Assembly (NCBI GenBank): GCA_022824945.1
Contig: JAJDYX010000003.1
Span: 62,001 to 126,000, forward strand
Reading direction: 5' to 3'
Origin: Candidatus Latescibacterota bacterium
GTDB taxonomy: Bacteria; Latescibacterota; UBA2968
Length of the DNA: 64,000 bases
Part shown: piece after piece, positions 1-8,898 of the stretch
Layout: each line of letters starts with the position of its first letter
How positions within the stretch are numbered: the first letter of the stretch is position 1
Made by a program: the position numbers and the translations under genes
Notes under the pieces: model-generated
The model's input: only the letters and a program-made list of their open reading frames with translations
Database searches by the model: none
What the model was told of the DNA's origin: nothing

Positions 1-538
1 CGAGTGCTTCTTCAACGGCGTTTTCCTCGCCGGATAGGACCACTTGCCCCGGGCAATTGAAATTGGCTGTTGTGACATGACCCGAAGAACTGAGGTCGTC
101 GCAAAGACGAATCATTACGTCGTCGTTGAGACCGAGCACAGCAGCCATGGTACCTGGCCGAATTTTTCCCGCGACTTGCATGGCATGTCCGCGAACACTG
201 ACGACCCGAAAGCCATCTTCGACGCGCATAACACCTGCCGCAACGAGTGCTGCGAGTTCTCCGACACTGTGTCCTGCTACGAGGTCGGGGTGCAGTCCCC
301 GATTTTTAAGTACTTCAAGAGCGGCAATGCTGTGGGCAAAAATTGCCGGTTGTGTGACTGCGGTTTGTTTGAGTGACTCGGCAGGACCGCTAAAGCAGAA
401 TGATTTGATGTCTATGTCGAGCATGTCGTCGGCAAGATCAAAAATTTTGTGCGCTTCTGGCGCGGTCCTGTACAGGTCGTGTCCCATGCCAACAAATTGG
501 GAGCCTTGCCCTGGAAATAGGAAAGCTTTTTTTGTCAT
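1..538 (-). CDS. fabD: Malonyl-CoA:ACP transacylase, 3' end cut by window edge
   Basis: Loads malonyl groups from CoA onto acyl carrier protein to feed fatty acid elongation in the cytoplasm. The 179 visible residues carry the family's N-terminal FPGQGSQ (residues 8-14) and the nucleophile elbow GHSVGE (89-94, Ser91), then the usual 'TANFNCPGQVVLSG' stretch. The C-terminal part, with the catalytic His, lies outside the window. The ATG at 538 directly abuts the fabH stop codon, so the two are translated as a coupled pair in the order fabH-fabD. The reading frame is fully open to the edge. Identification is firm; full length cannot be judged. Confidence 0.95.
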   Translation of the reverse strand, partial: MTKKAFLFPGQGSQFVGMGHDLYRTAPEAHKIFDLADDMLDIDIKSFCFSGPAESLKQTAVTQPAIFAHSIAALEVLKNRGLHPDLVAGHSVGELAALVAAGVMRVEDGFRVVSVRGHAMQVAGKIRPGTMAAVLGLNDDVMIRLCDDLSSSGHVTTANFNCPGQVVLSGEENAVEEAL

Positions 539-1531
539 TTAATAAGCCCAGGTTAGCAGGGTGCTGCCCCAGGTATATCCCGCACCGGCACTGGCGAGCA
601 ACACGTTGTCACCGCGATTGAGGCGGCTCTGTTCGGCTGCTTCAGACAGGCCAATGGGAATGGTGGCAGCCGAGGTGTTGGCATAGCGGTCGATATTGAC
701 CACAACGCGATCTTCGGGTATATCTGTGCGTTTGACACAGGCGTCGATGATGCGTTTGTTGGCTTGATGCGGCACAAAAAGCGCGATGTCTTTGCCGACA
801 AGGCCATTGCGTTCGAGAATTTGAGCAGAAACTTCGGCCATTTTGGGGACTGCAAATTTGAAAACTTCGCGGCCATCTTGATAAATATAGTGCATTTTTT
901 TTTCAACGGTTTCACGAGAGGCGGGAAGCAGACTGCCGCCAGCGGGTTGTCGCAGATGTTTTACGCCGCTACCATCAGAATAGAGGATAAAGTCTTTAAG
1001 CCCCAAACCGGGTTCGCCGGGTTCAAGTAAAACGGCGCCTGCGCCATCGCCAAAGAGCACACAGGTGTCGCGATCTGTGTAGTCTGTAATGCTGCTCATT
1101 TTGTCGGCTCCAATGACGACTACGCGTTTGTGTGCGCCCGTTTCAATAAATTGCCCCCCCACCATCAGAGCATATAAAAAACCGCTACAGGCTGCCGCCA
1201 GATCAAAAGCCCAGGCATTTGTGGCACCAATTTGGTCCTGTACCAGACAGGCCGTTGATGGAAATACCATGTCGGGCGTGATGGTTGCGACGATGAGCAG
1301 GTCGATATCTCTGGCATCGAGTCCTTTGTTGTGCAGAATGGCTTCCAGAGATTTTAGAGCCATAAAAGATGTGCCCAATCCCTCGTCGAGGATGCGGCGT
1401 TCTCTGATGCCGGTGCGGGATGTGATCCACTCATCGGATGTATCGACCATTTTTTCGAGGTCGGTATTGGTCAGCTTTTGTTCTGGGACATAGTGCCCAA
1501 CCCCGGTGATGGTGGCTGTAAGGGGATACAT
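539..1531 (-). CDS. fabH: 3-oxoacyl-ACP synthase III (KAS III)
   Basis: Condenses acetyl-CoA (or another short acyl-CoA) with malonyl-ACP to start fatty acid synthesis. At 330 aa it has the normal family length. The catalytic triad is visible: Cys115 in AAACSGF, His in VPHQANKRI (about residue 255) and Asn in ANTSAATIP (about 285). The primer-binding loop GIRERR is at 41-46. It lies between rpmF and fabD. plsX, which separates rpmF and fabH in many bacteria, is absent: only 46 bases separate the two genes. Confidence 0.96.
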   Translation of the reverse strand: MYPLTATITGVGHYVPEQKLTNTDLEKMVDTSDEWITSRTGIRERRILDEGLGTSFMALKSLEAILHNKGLDARDIDLLIVATITPDMVFPSTACLVQDQIGATNAWAFDLAAACSGFLYALMVGGQFIETGAHKRVVVIGADKMSSITDYTDRDTCVLFGDGAGAVLLEPGEPGLGLKDFILYSDGSGVKHLRQPAGGSLLPASRETVEKKMHYIYQDGREVFKFAVPKMAEVSAQILERNGLVGKDIALFVPHQANKRIIDACVKRTDIPEDRVVVNIDRYANTSAATIPIGLSEAAEQSRLNRGDNVLLASAGAGYTWGSTLLTWAY

Positions 1532-1577
1532 GATAGTTACTCTGCTCCTCTAAAGTCTGCGCGACGTTAGACCAAAA

Positions 1578-1760
1578 TTAAAAGCCATCGGTTTCAATCA
1601 CTTCGCGTCCATTGTAATAACCGCAATTTCCACAGACCCGATGGGGTATTTTTTGCTGCCCGCAGTTGGGGCACTCGTTAAAAGTGGGTTGACGCAGCTT
1701 CCAATTGGCACGGCGTTTACCTGTGCGGGAATTTGAACTTTTTCGTTTGGGGTTGGCCAT
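1578..1760 (-). CDS. rpmF: 50S ribosomal protein L32
   Basis: Small zinc-ribbon protein of the large ribosomal subunit, 60 aa. The N-terminus MANPKRKSS with following basic residues is typical. The four zinc ligands form two CxxC pairs at Cys30/33 and Cys43/46, so this is the zinc-binding (C+) form. It sits just downstream of the DUF177 gene, the classic yceD-rpmF pairing, and just upstream of fabH. Confidence 0.97.
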   Translation of the reverse strand: MANPKRKSSNSRTGKRRANWKLRQPTFNECPNCGQQKIPHRVCGNCGYYNGREVIETDGF

Positions 1761-1790
1761 GGTGGCATTCCTTTTTAATTGTTGCTCTGT

Positions 1791-2306
1791 TTACTGTTCG
1801 TTTTCTTTTAGTGCGCGGAGAGCATCCCAGCGCGGGTCGAGGCTCTTTTTCTGAGTGTATTCCAGCAATTCCTGGGGATCTTGCTCATAGCGCTCACAAG
1901 GGCCAGAAGGCGATGCAGCACAGGTTGGAATCATGGGTAATTCGAGCAAAATATAATCTTTCACGTCATTGCCCAGGTCTATTTCCCCGGGTTCTTCATT
2001 GAGCCAGATCAGCGTTTCGTCATCGTCATCATTCATCTGGTCGGGACGACCTTTTTGAAAAACGAATGTGTATGAGATGGCGATGGGAAATTCGATGGGG
2101 TCCAGGCATCGCGCGCAGTCGGGACGCACCAGACAGGTGGTTTGTCCTTTGGCCGAGAGCGAGTCGCCAAATTTGTACACGACGAGACGGGTGTTTATGG
2201 CACCTGCAAATTGGGTGTCTTCCCCGGTAATGTGCAGGTCGGCTGGTGTTTCTTCAAACGAAAGTTCGGTCTCGCCTTCCTGTATGTCTCTCAGGTCGAT
2301 TTTCAT
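1791..2306 (-). CDS. DUF177 / YceD family protein
   Basis: 171-aa member of the DUF177 family that nearly always precedes rpmF. Bacterial YceD and its plastid relatives are linked to 23S rRNA accumulation and ribosome assembly. The recognisable core is the CLVRPDCARCL segment near the middle and a C-terminal CERYEQDP-like segment, with Cys residues that could bind a metal. The gene follows ndk by six bases and precedes rpmF by about 30, so one transcript from the ndk promoter is likely. The exact molecular function is not known from sequence. Confidence 0.85.
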   Translation of the reverse strand: MKIDLRDIQEGETELSFEETPADLHITGEDTQFAGAINTRLVVYKFGDSLSAKGQTTCLVRPDCARCLDPIEFPIAISYTFVFQKGRPDQMNDDDDETLIWLNEEPGEIDLGNDVKDYILLELPMIPTCAASPSGPCERYEQDPQELLEYTQKKSLDPRWDALRALKENEQ

Positions 2307-2312
2307 AAGGTT

Positions 2313-2711
2313 TTACCCAAAAAAGAAAGCTACTTCTTTGGCGGCATTTTCCAGTGAATCTGAGGCGTGTACAGCGTTGTTTTGAATATCGGTTGCAAAG
2401 TCTTTGCGAATGGTGCCTTCCGCGGCTTCTTCGGGGTTGGTGCTGCCAATGGTTTCGCGCAAAAATGCGACGGCGTTATCCCGCTCGATTGCCATGGGCA
2501 CACAGGGGCCAGAGGTCATAAAATTGAGCAGGTCACTGTAAAAAGGCCGTTGGCGATGTACGGCATAAAATTCGGCGGCTTGTTGGCGCGTGAGGCGAAC
2601 CATTTCCAGATTGACAATTCGAAATTTTTTTTCTTCGAGACGGCGAATGATTTCACCGATTACATTTTGGGCAACAGCGTCGGGTTTGACGATGAGCAAG
2701 GTGCGTTCCAT
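2313..2711 (-). CDS. ndk: Nucleoside diphosphate kinase
   Basis: Transfers the gamma-phosphate of ATP to nucleoside diphosphates through a phosphohistidine. At 132 aa it is slightly shorter than the usual 135-145. The N-terminus ERTLLIVKPDAV is canonical, and the phosphorylated His is His115 in NAVHASDS, where the family usually has N-x-x-H-G-S-D: the Gly after His is Ala here. The ATG at 2711 lies behind a good sigma-70-like promoter on the minus strand. It is the first gene of the ndk-DUF177-rpmF-fabH-fabD operon, a combination coupling nucleotide, ribosome and lipid supply. Confidence 0.95.
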   Translation of the reverse strand: MERTLLIVKPDAVAQNVIGEIIRRLEEKKFRIVNLEMVRLTRQQAAEFYAVHRQRPFYSDLLNFMTSGPCVPMAIERDNAVAFLRETIGSTNPEEAAEGTIRKDFATDIQNNAVHASDSLENAAKEVAFFFG

Positions 2712-2761
2712 GCATAAAATTCCATGTGAGAAATACGGCTTGTATCGGCTTGAAGATGGAC

Positions 2762-2790
2762 AAGATAGGAGTTGATCTTTTTTTTGTCAA
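2762..2790 (-). promoter_or_regulatory. Sigma-70-type promoter for the ndk operon
   Basis: Read on the minus strand there is a perfect -35 TTGACA (2790-2785), a 17-base spacer and a -10 TATCTT (2767-2762). The start of transcription would fall near 2755, leaving a leader of about 45 bases before the ndk ATG. Confidence 0.65.
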
Positions 2791-2838
2791 CCTCATTTTT
2801 GATAAGGATTTGCGCTTGTGAACTGCGCGAGAAAGAGG

Positions 2839-2867
2839 TTGACACAAGTCTAATGGACTCCTTTAAT
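2839..2867 (+). promoter_or_regulatory. Sigma-70-type promoter for the ether-lipid operon
   Basis: A -35 TTGACA at 2839-2844, a 17-base spacer and a -10 TTTAAT at 2862-2867 point into the operon that starts at 2927. It is divergent from the ndk promoter, the two -35 boxes lying about 48 bases apart, so the two operons share a compact control region. Confidence 0.6.
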
Positions 2868-2926
2868 TGGGAAGGTCGTTTTTAGCGCTGTTGCGTTTTA
2901 ATTTTTTTGGATGCCGGGGTCTTTTT

Positions 2927-4531
2927 ATGAGTGTTGTTATTCCATTTTTGAATCACAAGGTTCTTTTTATCACGGGTGCAACGGGTTTTTTGGCCAAGGG
3001 ATTGGTGGGAAAAATCCTTTGCCATGCGCCAGATGTTGGGCGCATTTATCTCATGGTGCGTCCCCAAAGGCGGGGAGGGGGCAAGCCCATTAGTGCCGAA
3101 GACCGGCTGCAAAGGGAGATTTTGCAATCGAGTGCTTTTGCGCAATTGCGCGCAAAATTGGGGGATCGTTTTGACGCTGTGATGCGCGAAAAAGTCATTG
3201 CAGTGCCAAGCGATTTGACACGAGATCACCTGGGCATGGACGCGGAGACATATGCGCGGTTGACCCGTGAAGTCGATATTGTGATAAATAGCGCAGCCAA
3301 TGTGGTTTTCGACGCGCCACTGGATCTGGCTCTGGCGCAAAATACACTTGGAGCCAGGCGCGTTGTCGAATTTGCCAAAGCGTGTCGAGATGCTGTGCTC
3401 GTGCATGTTTCAACGGCTTATGTCAATGGGCGTCAAAAGAGGGTCATTTCTGAAGATGCGCCCGTGCCCGATCAAACGGTGGCACAACAGATGGGAAATG
3501 GTCGCGCCCCCGATTATAGTCTGGATTCGGAAATTGAAGATATTCTGGCGTATAGCCGCGAAGTAGAGACGTCGTCGCGAAGTTCCGAGCGGTTTGCGGA
3601 ATTTACGCGGCTGCTCGATCGCCAGGATCGGGGCAAGCGCGTTACAGCGCATCGGCGGGAACACCAGTTGGAGGCTTTGCGCCAGCGCTGGGTGCGGGAA
3701 CGGATGGTGGCACGCGGCATAAAGCGCGGGCGAGAGTTGGGCTGGCACGACAGTTATTCTTTTACCAAAGCCATGGGCGAGCAGATGGTTGCCAAGGCCC
3801 GGGGCGATTTGCCAACCGTGATCGTGCGCCCTTCTATTATTGAGAGCAGTTTGTCCGATCCGGAACCGGGATGGCTGGAGGGACTAAAAGTAGCCGACCC
3901 ACTTATTGTACACTACGGCAAAGGGCGTTTGACGGATTTTCCAGCGCGTCCAGAAGCGGTTTTAGACGTTATCCCCGTGGATATTATTATTAATGTGATT
4001 ATCGGTGTTTTGCCTTCCATCCGTGCAAATGCCGATTTGAAAGTTTATCATGTGACAACAAGTGCAAAGAATCCAGTGACGGTGGGTGAGGTCGTCCAGC
4101 ATGTGTACGAGTATTTTGTGAACAATCCAATGCGTGATCGCGACGGCAAGCCCATTGTGGTGACACCGTGGACCTATCCGACGCTGCCACAATTTCGTCG
4201 AAAGTTGCGCTATAAGTATTTGTTGCCACTCAAAATTTTGCAACGGGCACTGAATTTGGTGCCGCTGGTCGATGTTTCAAAGCGGAAACGCCAATTATCG
4301 ATTTTGAATGCCACTTTGGAAAATACGCTGGCGCTTACCGATATTTACGGTTCTTATATTTCTCTGGATTGCGTGTTTCAAAACGACAATATGAATCGGT
4401 TGTTTGACAGCCTGGATGCAGAAGATAAAGAGATTTTTAATTGTGATGTTTCGCGCATAGATTGGCCCTCTTATGTAAAAGAGGTTCATATTCCCGGCTT
4501 GCAACGCCATGTGCTCAAGACGGGCGTTTAG
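2927..4531 (+). CDS. Fatty acyl-CoA reductase (NAD-binding 'male sterility' family)
   Basis: 534-aa extended SDR of the NAD_binding_4 type, which reduces fatty acyl-CoA to fatty alcohol in plants, animals and some bacteria. The Rossmann motif GATGFLAK is at residues 17-24, a STAYVNG segment follows at about 160-170, and the active site is YSFTK (Tyr277/Lys281). An insert of about 80 mostly charged residues precedes it. The ATG at 2927 is preferred over an upstream TTG at 2867, which lies inside the -10 box. It opens the operon that also encodes an acyltransferase, AGPS and a PexRAP-like SDR, so it probably supplies the fatty alcohol that AGPS uses. Substrate chain length is not predictable. 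The family call is strong; the role rests on context. Confidence 0.85.
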   Translation: MSVVIPFLNHKVLFITGATGFLAKGLVGKILCHAPDVGRIYLMVRPQRRGGGKPISAEDRLQREILQSSAFAQLRAKLGDRFDAVMREKVIAVPSDLTRDHLGMDAETYARLTREVDIVINSAANVVFDAPLDLALAQNTLGARRVVEFAKACRDAVLVHVSTAYVNGRQKRVISEDAPVPDQTVAQQMGNGRAPDYSLDSEIEDILAYSREVETSSRSSERFAEFTRLLDRQDRGKRVTAHRREHQLEALRQRWVRERMVARGIKRGRELGWHDSYSFTKAMGEQMVAKARGDLPTVIVRPSIIESSLSDPEPGWLEGLKVADPLIVHYGKGRLTDFPARPEAVLDVIPVDIIINVIIGVLPSIRANADLKVYHVTTSAKNPVTVGEVVQHVYEYFVNNPMRDRDGKPIVVTPWTYPTLPQFRRKLRYKYLLPLKILQRALNLVPLVDVSKRKRQLSILNATLENTLALTDIYGSYISLDCVFQNDNMNRLFDSLDAEDKEIFNCDVSRIDWPSYVKEVHIPGLQRHVLKTGV

Positions 4532-4540
4532 GTTTCTGTC

Positions 4541-6487
4541 ATGACCCCACGCGATAAATCGGATACTCGTCCATTGCACGAAACACTGCTCGACGATCTG
4601 GAGCAGATGTTGGCTATTTATGACCAATCGGTTCAGCTTATGCTCGAAGCCGTGTGTCACGATGGCTATTTTGACGAGTTTGATGCAGATGCAGTGGTCT
4701 GGCCCAAAAGTCGGAGCGGGACGATGGATATGGAGGCACTGCAATTTCGCGCTCAGCTTGTGGATGCGATTTTTCAAGGCTTGCCCGAGGTTCGCAATGA
4801 GCGTTTGGATGAGGCGTATCGTCCTTTTGCGGCGTTGTTTCCGCAATATCACACGGGCAGCCGAATTTATTTGCAACTCAGGAGACAATTTGTCGAGCGT
4901 GGGCGCGGGGATGCGAAAGACTTCTTGAGGTTGTATCAGTCTCTGTATTTGAAGGCTCTGGCACAGGCGGAGTTGCACGCGCCCGAAGCCGTTGAAGAGG
5001 CTCTGGCTCAGGTGCATATTACACAGGTGCCGATGTCGCATGCCCGCGCCGTTGCAGAGGCTCTTGGCAATGTGGAGGCGGATGAAGGGACACACTGGGC
5101 CGAAGAGTACAGTTGTGAACGAGATGGCGAGCGGATTGAGGGATCTTTGCGCGATTTGCTACAAGATGTGGCACAGCGCACGCTCGATTTAATCGCTGCG
5201 GGAGGGTTGTTGTCAACGCGGTATAATTATTTGACGAATTTTGGCTGGTTTGGCGTGTCGGTGTGGAAGGTTATTGTGGATGCGGAGGTGGCTTTGGCGC
5301 AGTTGCGCGAGGCGAGCGATGTGGAACTGGATGGGATAGATGATGATGTGTTGCACATTAAGGCGCTGTTGATTGAATTTTTGCACGCGCATCAGGAAGA
5401 TCCCACCAAATTGCGTCCTCGGCTGTACTGGTATGGGCAGGAGTATAGTTATTTGACGCGGGATATGATTGATTTGTCGGTTAAGCTAATAGGTGATGTG
5501 AACGCGCAAATCGATCGCGTTGGACAAAGTGTTTCGCGTATGGAAATTCCCGCTTTGCTCGCAGATACGGCGCGGGGACGATTTTTGGAATATCCCGATG
5601 TCGGACGTCGGGGGCAATTTTCAAAATTGCAGCGAGGAATGCGTTTTGCCCGGTGGATGGGGACTTCGCTCAAGATAGGACGTCAAAAAAAGAAATTGTT
5701 GGAAAGAGAAGCCGATCCCATCCGTCGCCGCGAAGCCGGATGGCGCACCTGGCTCGATTGGGGGCGTCGTACGCTGGATATTTTTGATATTCGCGTCAAC
5801 GTTTATATCGATCCCCATTTTGAGGCCATCGTACGAGATTTGGGAGCCGATGCGGAAGATCGGCGTCTTATTTTTTTACCGACTCATCAGAGTTTGTTTG
5901 ACCATCCCGTTTTGTACAAAGTTTTGCAGTCTCGAGAATTTATGAATGCGATGGGATGGCAAAGACCCGAACCTTGTGTGATTCTGGCGCGTACTGGGCT
6001 GGCGCGTTCGGGTATCAAAATTGGGTCGAAACAGATCACGCAATTTGGGATGACGTCGGAGGTTTTTGATCAGATTTTGGAAAATGTCGATGGCTATGTG
6101 ATGCTCGAGCGGTCCCATGCCGCGGGTCATACGACACAGCGCGTGGCACAGGCATTGACAGAGCGTCCGGGCGTTATTTATCCCATGGCGACGACCGCGG
6201 CTTTTGCGATTCAACAATTTCCGCTTCAACACGGCGTGTTTGCACAATTGCCCCAGGATGTGGTGATTGTGCCGATTGCGTACCGTGGGCTTCACGCGCT
6301 GTGGCCCAAGTGCCCAAAGGGCAATATCAATATCAATCCGGGACAGGTCGATGTGTGGGTCTCGCCGCCGATGCTGGGGGAGACGACCCTGTTGCCCAAA
6401 AGACGGTCGCTGCGGATTCAGTCCGAGGCTGCCGCGCTGTTTCAAGCGGTGCATATTGCGACGTTGTTGAATCCGGAAGAGTCGTGA
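4541..6487 (+). CDS. Glycerophosphate/DHAP acyltransferase-like protein (LPLAT superfamily)
   Basis: 648-aa protein whose C-terminal 200 residues hold an acyltransferase domain of the PlsB/GNPAT type. The catalytic HxxxxD motif reads HQSLFD (near residue 449) within LPTHQSLFDHP. The substrate-binding block usually written EGTRSR is altered to LERSHAAGH, and VPIAYRGLH may be motif IV. The N-terminal 400 residues are mostly helical and acidic and resemble nothing I can name. It follows the acyl-CoA reductase by nine bases and precedes AGPS by 15. By analogy with the animal pathway it would acylate dihydroxyacetone phosphate to make the AGPS substrate. Glycerol-3-phosphate or lysophosphatidate could be the real acceptor. 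Confidence 0.75.
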   Translation: MTPRDKSDTRPLHETLLDDLEQMLAIYDQSVQLMLEAVCHDGYFDEFDADAVVWPKSRSGTMDMEALQFRAQLVDAIFQGLPEVRNERLDEAYRPFAALFPQYHTGSRIYLQLRRQFVERGRGDAKDFLRLYQSLYLKALAQAELHAPEAVEEALAQVHITQVPMSHARAVAEALGNVEADEGTHWAEEYSCERDGERIEGSLRDLLQDVAQRTLDLIAAGGLLSTRYNYLTNFGWFGVSVWKVIVDAEVALAQLREASDVELDGIDDDVLHIKALLIEFLHAHQEDPTKLRPRLYWYGQEYSYLTRDMIDLSVKLIGDVNAQIDRVGQSVSRMEIPALLADTARGRFLEYPDVGRRGQFSKLQRGMRFARWMGTSLKIGRQKKKLLEREADPIRRREAGWRTWLDWGRRTLDIFDIRVNVYIDPHFEAIVRDLGADAEDRRLIFLPTHQSLFDHPVLYKVLQSREFMNAMGWQRPEPCVILARTGLARSGIKIGSKQITQFGMTSEVFDQILENVDGYVMLERSHAAGHTTQRVAQALTERPGVIYPMATTAAFAIQQFPLQHGVFAQLPQDVVIVPIAYRGLHALWPKCPKGNININPGQVDVWVSPPMLGETTLLPKRRSLRIQSEAAALFQAVHIATLLNPEES

Positions 6488-6502
6488 AAATTGAGGTGAA
6501 AA

Positions 6503-8338
6503 ATGAATGAATTGATGGTTGTCGCATTTTTACTGGTGCTGGTATTTTTGCTCGTTCGAGGGCGTCGCGCTTTTGCCAGTAAAGGCCGTTTTTCTGATGG
6601 AGCAGCAGAAGGCGAGCGGTTTGCACACAAGTGGGGGTATAAGGATACGCGGTTTGAGTTTGACGATGACAGGACCGTGCAGGTGACGGGAACGCGATAT
6701 CCGTTGTGTGGCTATCAAATGCCGTATTTTTTGCCTTTTGTCGAAGAGGTGCTTGAGGTGCCGATCCGTCCCGAAGATATGGGGCAAGAGGTCGAGCACC
6801 GCGATTTGCCCGCGCCCGTGGCAAATGACGAATTTTTGAGAGCGGTGCGCGATGCGCTCAATGAAGATGGGGTTTCTCAGGAGGACACAGAACGTCTGAT
6901 GCATAGCCACGGGCAGTTGAGTGTGGATGAGGTGTATCAAATTTTGTACTATCGACCTCCCGAACGCCTGGTGGATGTGGTGTTGTTCCCGGAGGAAGAC
7001 GCGGATATTCAGGCTATTATCCAGCTTGCAAATGATCACAATGTGGTGCTGGTGCCCTATGGCGGTGGGACGAATGTGAGCGGTGCGCTCGCAATTCCGA
7101 CTTCAGAGACGCGAATGGTCGCGTCGGTGGATATGCGTCGCATGAATCGCATTGTACAGGTGGATGAAGAGAATTTTCAAGCGTGTGTGCAGGCGGGTAT
7201 TTCGGGTAAGCAATTGGAGATTGCGCTGAATGAATTGGGATACACGTCGGGACACGATCCAGATAGTCTGGAGTTTTCAACTCTGGGAGGATGGATTGCG
7301 ACCAATGCCAGTGGTATGAAAAAGAACCGGTATGGCAATATTGAGGATATTGTGATAGAGGCCACGCTGGTGACGCCAACGGGGGAGGTGAAGACACACC
7401 ATGCGACGCCGCGCAATTCGATAGGTGTGCAGCCCAGGTCGTTTTTGTTTGGGAGTGAGGGCAATTTGGGGATTATTACCCGGGCGACGATAAAGATCCA
7501 CAAACAGCCCGAGGCACAGGCGTTTGGTTCGCTGGTGTTTCCGTCATTTGAACAGGGTGTGGCTTACTTAAAGGCACTTCGACAAACGGGGCAAGTTCCG
7601 GCGAGTATTCGGCTGGTGAACAATACGGAATTTCATCTTGGGCAGGCGCTGAGGCCCGAGGCAAAAGGGTTTAAGAAGCTCCAGCAGGATATTCTGCAAT
7701 TTTTTTTGTACAAGGTCAAGGGGTTTGATCCGAAGCAGTTGGTGGCGTGTACGATTGTGATGGAGGGCACAAAAGACGAGGTCCGGCAGCAGGCAAAGAC
7801 GATTTTCCGTTTGGCGAAGAAGTACGGCGGTATTTCGGGCGGGGCGCACAGAGGCGAGCGGGGGTATATGTTGACGTTTGGGATTGCGTATATTCGTGAT
7901 TTTTTTACTCAGTTTCACGTTTTGGGCGAGACATTTGAAACTTCTGTGCCGTGGACTAATATTCACGATGTTATTGGTGCAGTGGAAAAGAAGCTGTTTG
8001 TTTTGTGTGAAGAATACGGCGTGCCGGGCAAGCCCTTTCTGGCTTATCGCGTGACGCAGACCTATCACACGGGTGTGTGCATTTATTTTACTATGGGTTT
8101 TTGTGCGCAGGGGCTTGAGGATTCGGTTGGCGTTTATCACGCGATTGAGCGCCAGTTGCGGCAGGAGATTTTAGACCACGGCGGGTCTTTGTCGCATCAT
8201 CATGGGGTGGGCAAACTCCGCAGAGGCTTTTTGCCGCAGATTCAAAGCGAAAATAGCATTGCAGTGCTGCGGCAAATGAAAAAGGCGATGGATCCAAATA
8301 ATATCTTTGCCATTGGCAATGGGGCGTTTGCGGATTGA
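6503..8338 (+). CDS. Alkyldihydroxyacetonephosphate synthase (AGPS-like FAD enzyme)
   Basis: 611 aa; swaps the acyl chain of acyl-DHAP for a fatty alcohol, creating the ether bond of ether lipids. After one N-terminal membrane helix (residues 3-20) comes the AGPS-specific segment VTGTRYPLCGYQMP, then the FAD-binding PYGGGTNVSGA and GHDPDSLEFSTLGGW/ASGMKKNRYGNIED, nearly as in animal AGPS. The C-terminal cap domain keeps the catalytic Tyr in CIYF (about 526) and the histidine triad SLSHHHGVGK (about 565). These features separate it from glycolate or lactate oxidases of the same superfamily. A GAGGTG ribosome site precedes the ATG. It is the third gene of a compact ether-lipid operon and the strongest family call in it. 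Confidence 0.92.
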   Translation: MNELMVVAFLLVLVFLLVRGRRAFASKGRFSDGAAEGERFAHKWGYKDTRFEFDDDRTVQVTGTRYPLCGYQMPYFLPFVEEVLEVPIRPEDMGQEVEHRDLPAPVANDEFLRAVRDALNEDGVSQEDTERLMHSHGQLSVDEVYQILYYRPPERLVDVVLFPEEDADIQAIIQLANDHNVVLVPYGGGTNVSGALAIPTSETRMVASVDMRRMNRIVQVDEENFQACVQAGISGKQLEIALNELGYTSGHDPDSLEFSTLGGWIATNASGMKKNRYGNIEDIVIEATLVTPTGEVKTHHATPRNSIGVQPRSFLFGSEGNLGIITRATIKIHKQPEAQAFGSLVFPSFEQGVAYLKALRQTGQVPASIRLVNNTEFHLGQALRPEAKGFKKLQQDILQFFLYKVKGFDPKQLVACTIVMEGTKDEVRQQAKTIFRLAKKYGGISGGAHRGERGYMLTFGIAYIRDFFTQFHVLGETFETSVPWTNIHDVIGAVEKKLFVLCEEYGVPGKPFLAYRVTQTYHTGVCIYFTMGFCAQGLEDSVGVYHAIERQLRQEILDHGGSLSHHHGVGKLRRGFLPQIQSENSIAVLRQMKKAMDPNNIFAIGNGAFAD

Positions 8339-8364
8339 GTGACTGTGAGAGGAACGTCAATACC

Positions 8365-8898
8365 ATGCGAGAAACGACCGATGCTCTGAAGGTGCAGGAA
8401 CTCATGAGGCGTCTTGGTGCAGAGGCACGAGGCGAAGGCCGAATTTATCTCGTTGGGGGGAGTTCGGCGGTGCTGCTGGGCTGGCGAGCGACCACTGTAG
8501 ATGTCGATCTCAAGCTCGATCCGGAACCCATCGGTGTTTTTGATGCGATCGCTCGCGCTAAGAATATCTTAAACATAAATGTCGAGTTGGCGGCTCCCGA
8601 TGATTTTATTCCTCCCCTTCCCAACTGGCGTGAGCGGAGCGCATTCATCGCTCGATACGGGGCGGTCGATTTTTTTCATTACGACTTCTACGCGCAGGCA
8701 CTCGCGAAGATTGAGCGCGGGCATGAACAAGACCTGCGCGATGTCGAGGCGATGCACCGGGAACAGTTGATTGAGCCGATGCGCCTGATCGCGCTCTTTG
8801 ACGCGATTGAGCCTGGTCTGGTGCGTTATCCCGCGATTGATGCTACGTGTTTCCGCGAGAAGGTGCAGAATGCGGTGAACGCGATGGAGGAGCAATGA
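8365..8898 (+). CDS. Nucleotidyltransferase-fold protein (DUF6036/AbiEii-like)
   Basis: 177 aa. The segment RIYLVGGSSAVLL followed by RATTVDVDLKL matches the core of a minimal nucleotidyltransferase: Gly-Ser loop and DxD metal site. The C-terminal half is helical. Such proteins are found as toxins or antitoxin-like partners in AbiE/MenAT-type modules and as solitary genes. The ATG at 8365 has a GAGAGGAA ribosome site; an in-frame TTG at 8335 overlaps the AGPS stop and is less likely. The stop overlaps the start of the next small gene (ATGA), so the two form a translationally coupled pair. Whether they act as a toxin-antitoxin system or serve the lipid operon is unknown. Confidence 0.7.
   Translation: MRETTDALKVQELMRRLGAEARGEGRIYLVGGSSAVLLGWRATTVDVDLKLDPEPIGVFDAIARAKNILNINVELAAPDDFIPPLPNWRERSAFIARYGAVDFFHYDFYAQALAKIERGHEQDLRDVEAMHREQLIEPMRLIALFDAIEPGLVRYPAIDATCFREKVQNAVNAMEEQ

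Noticed and set aside
4295..5095. 266-codon open frame on the minus strand
   Set aside because: Lies opposite the acyl-CoA reductase and acyltransferase genes, which have clear family motifs; its protein is low-complexity and resembles nothing.
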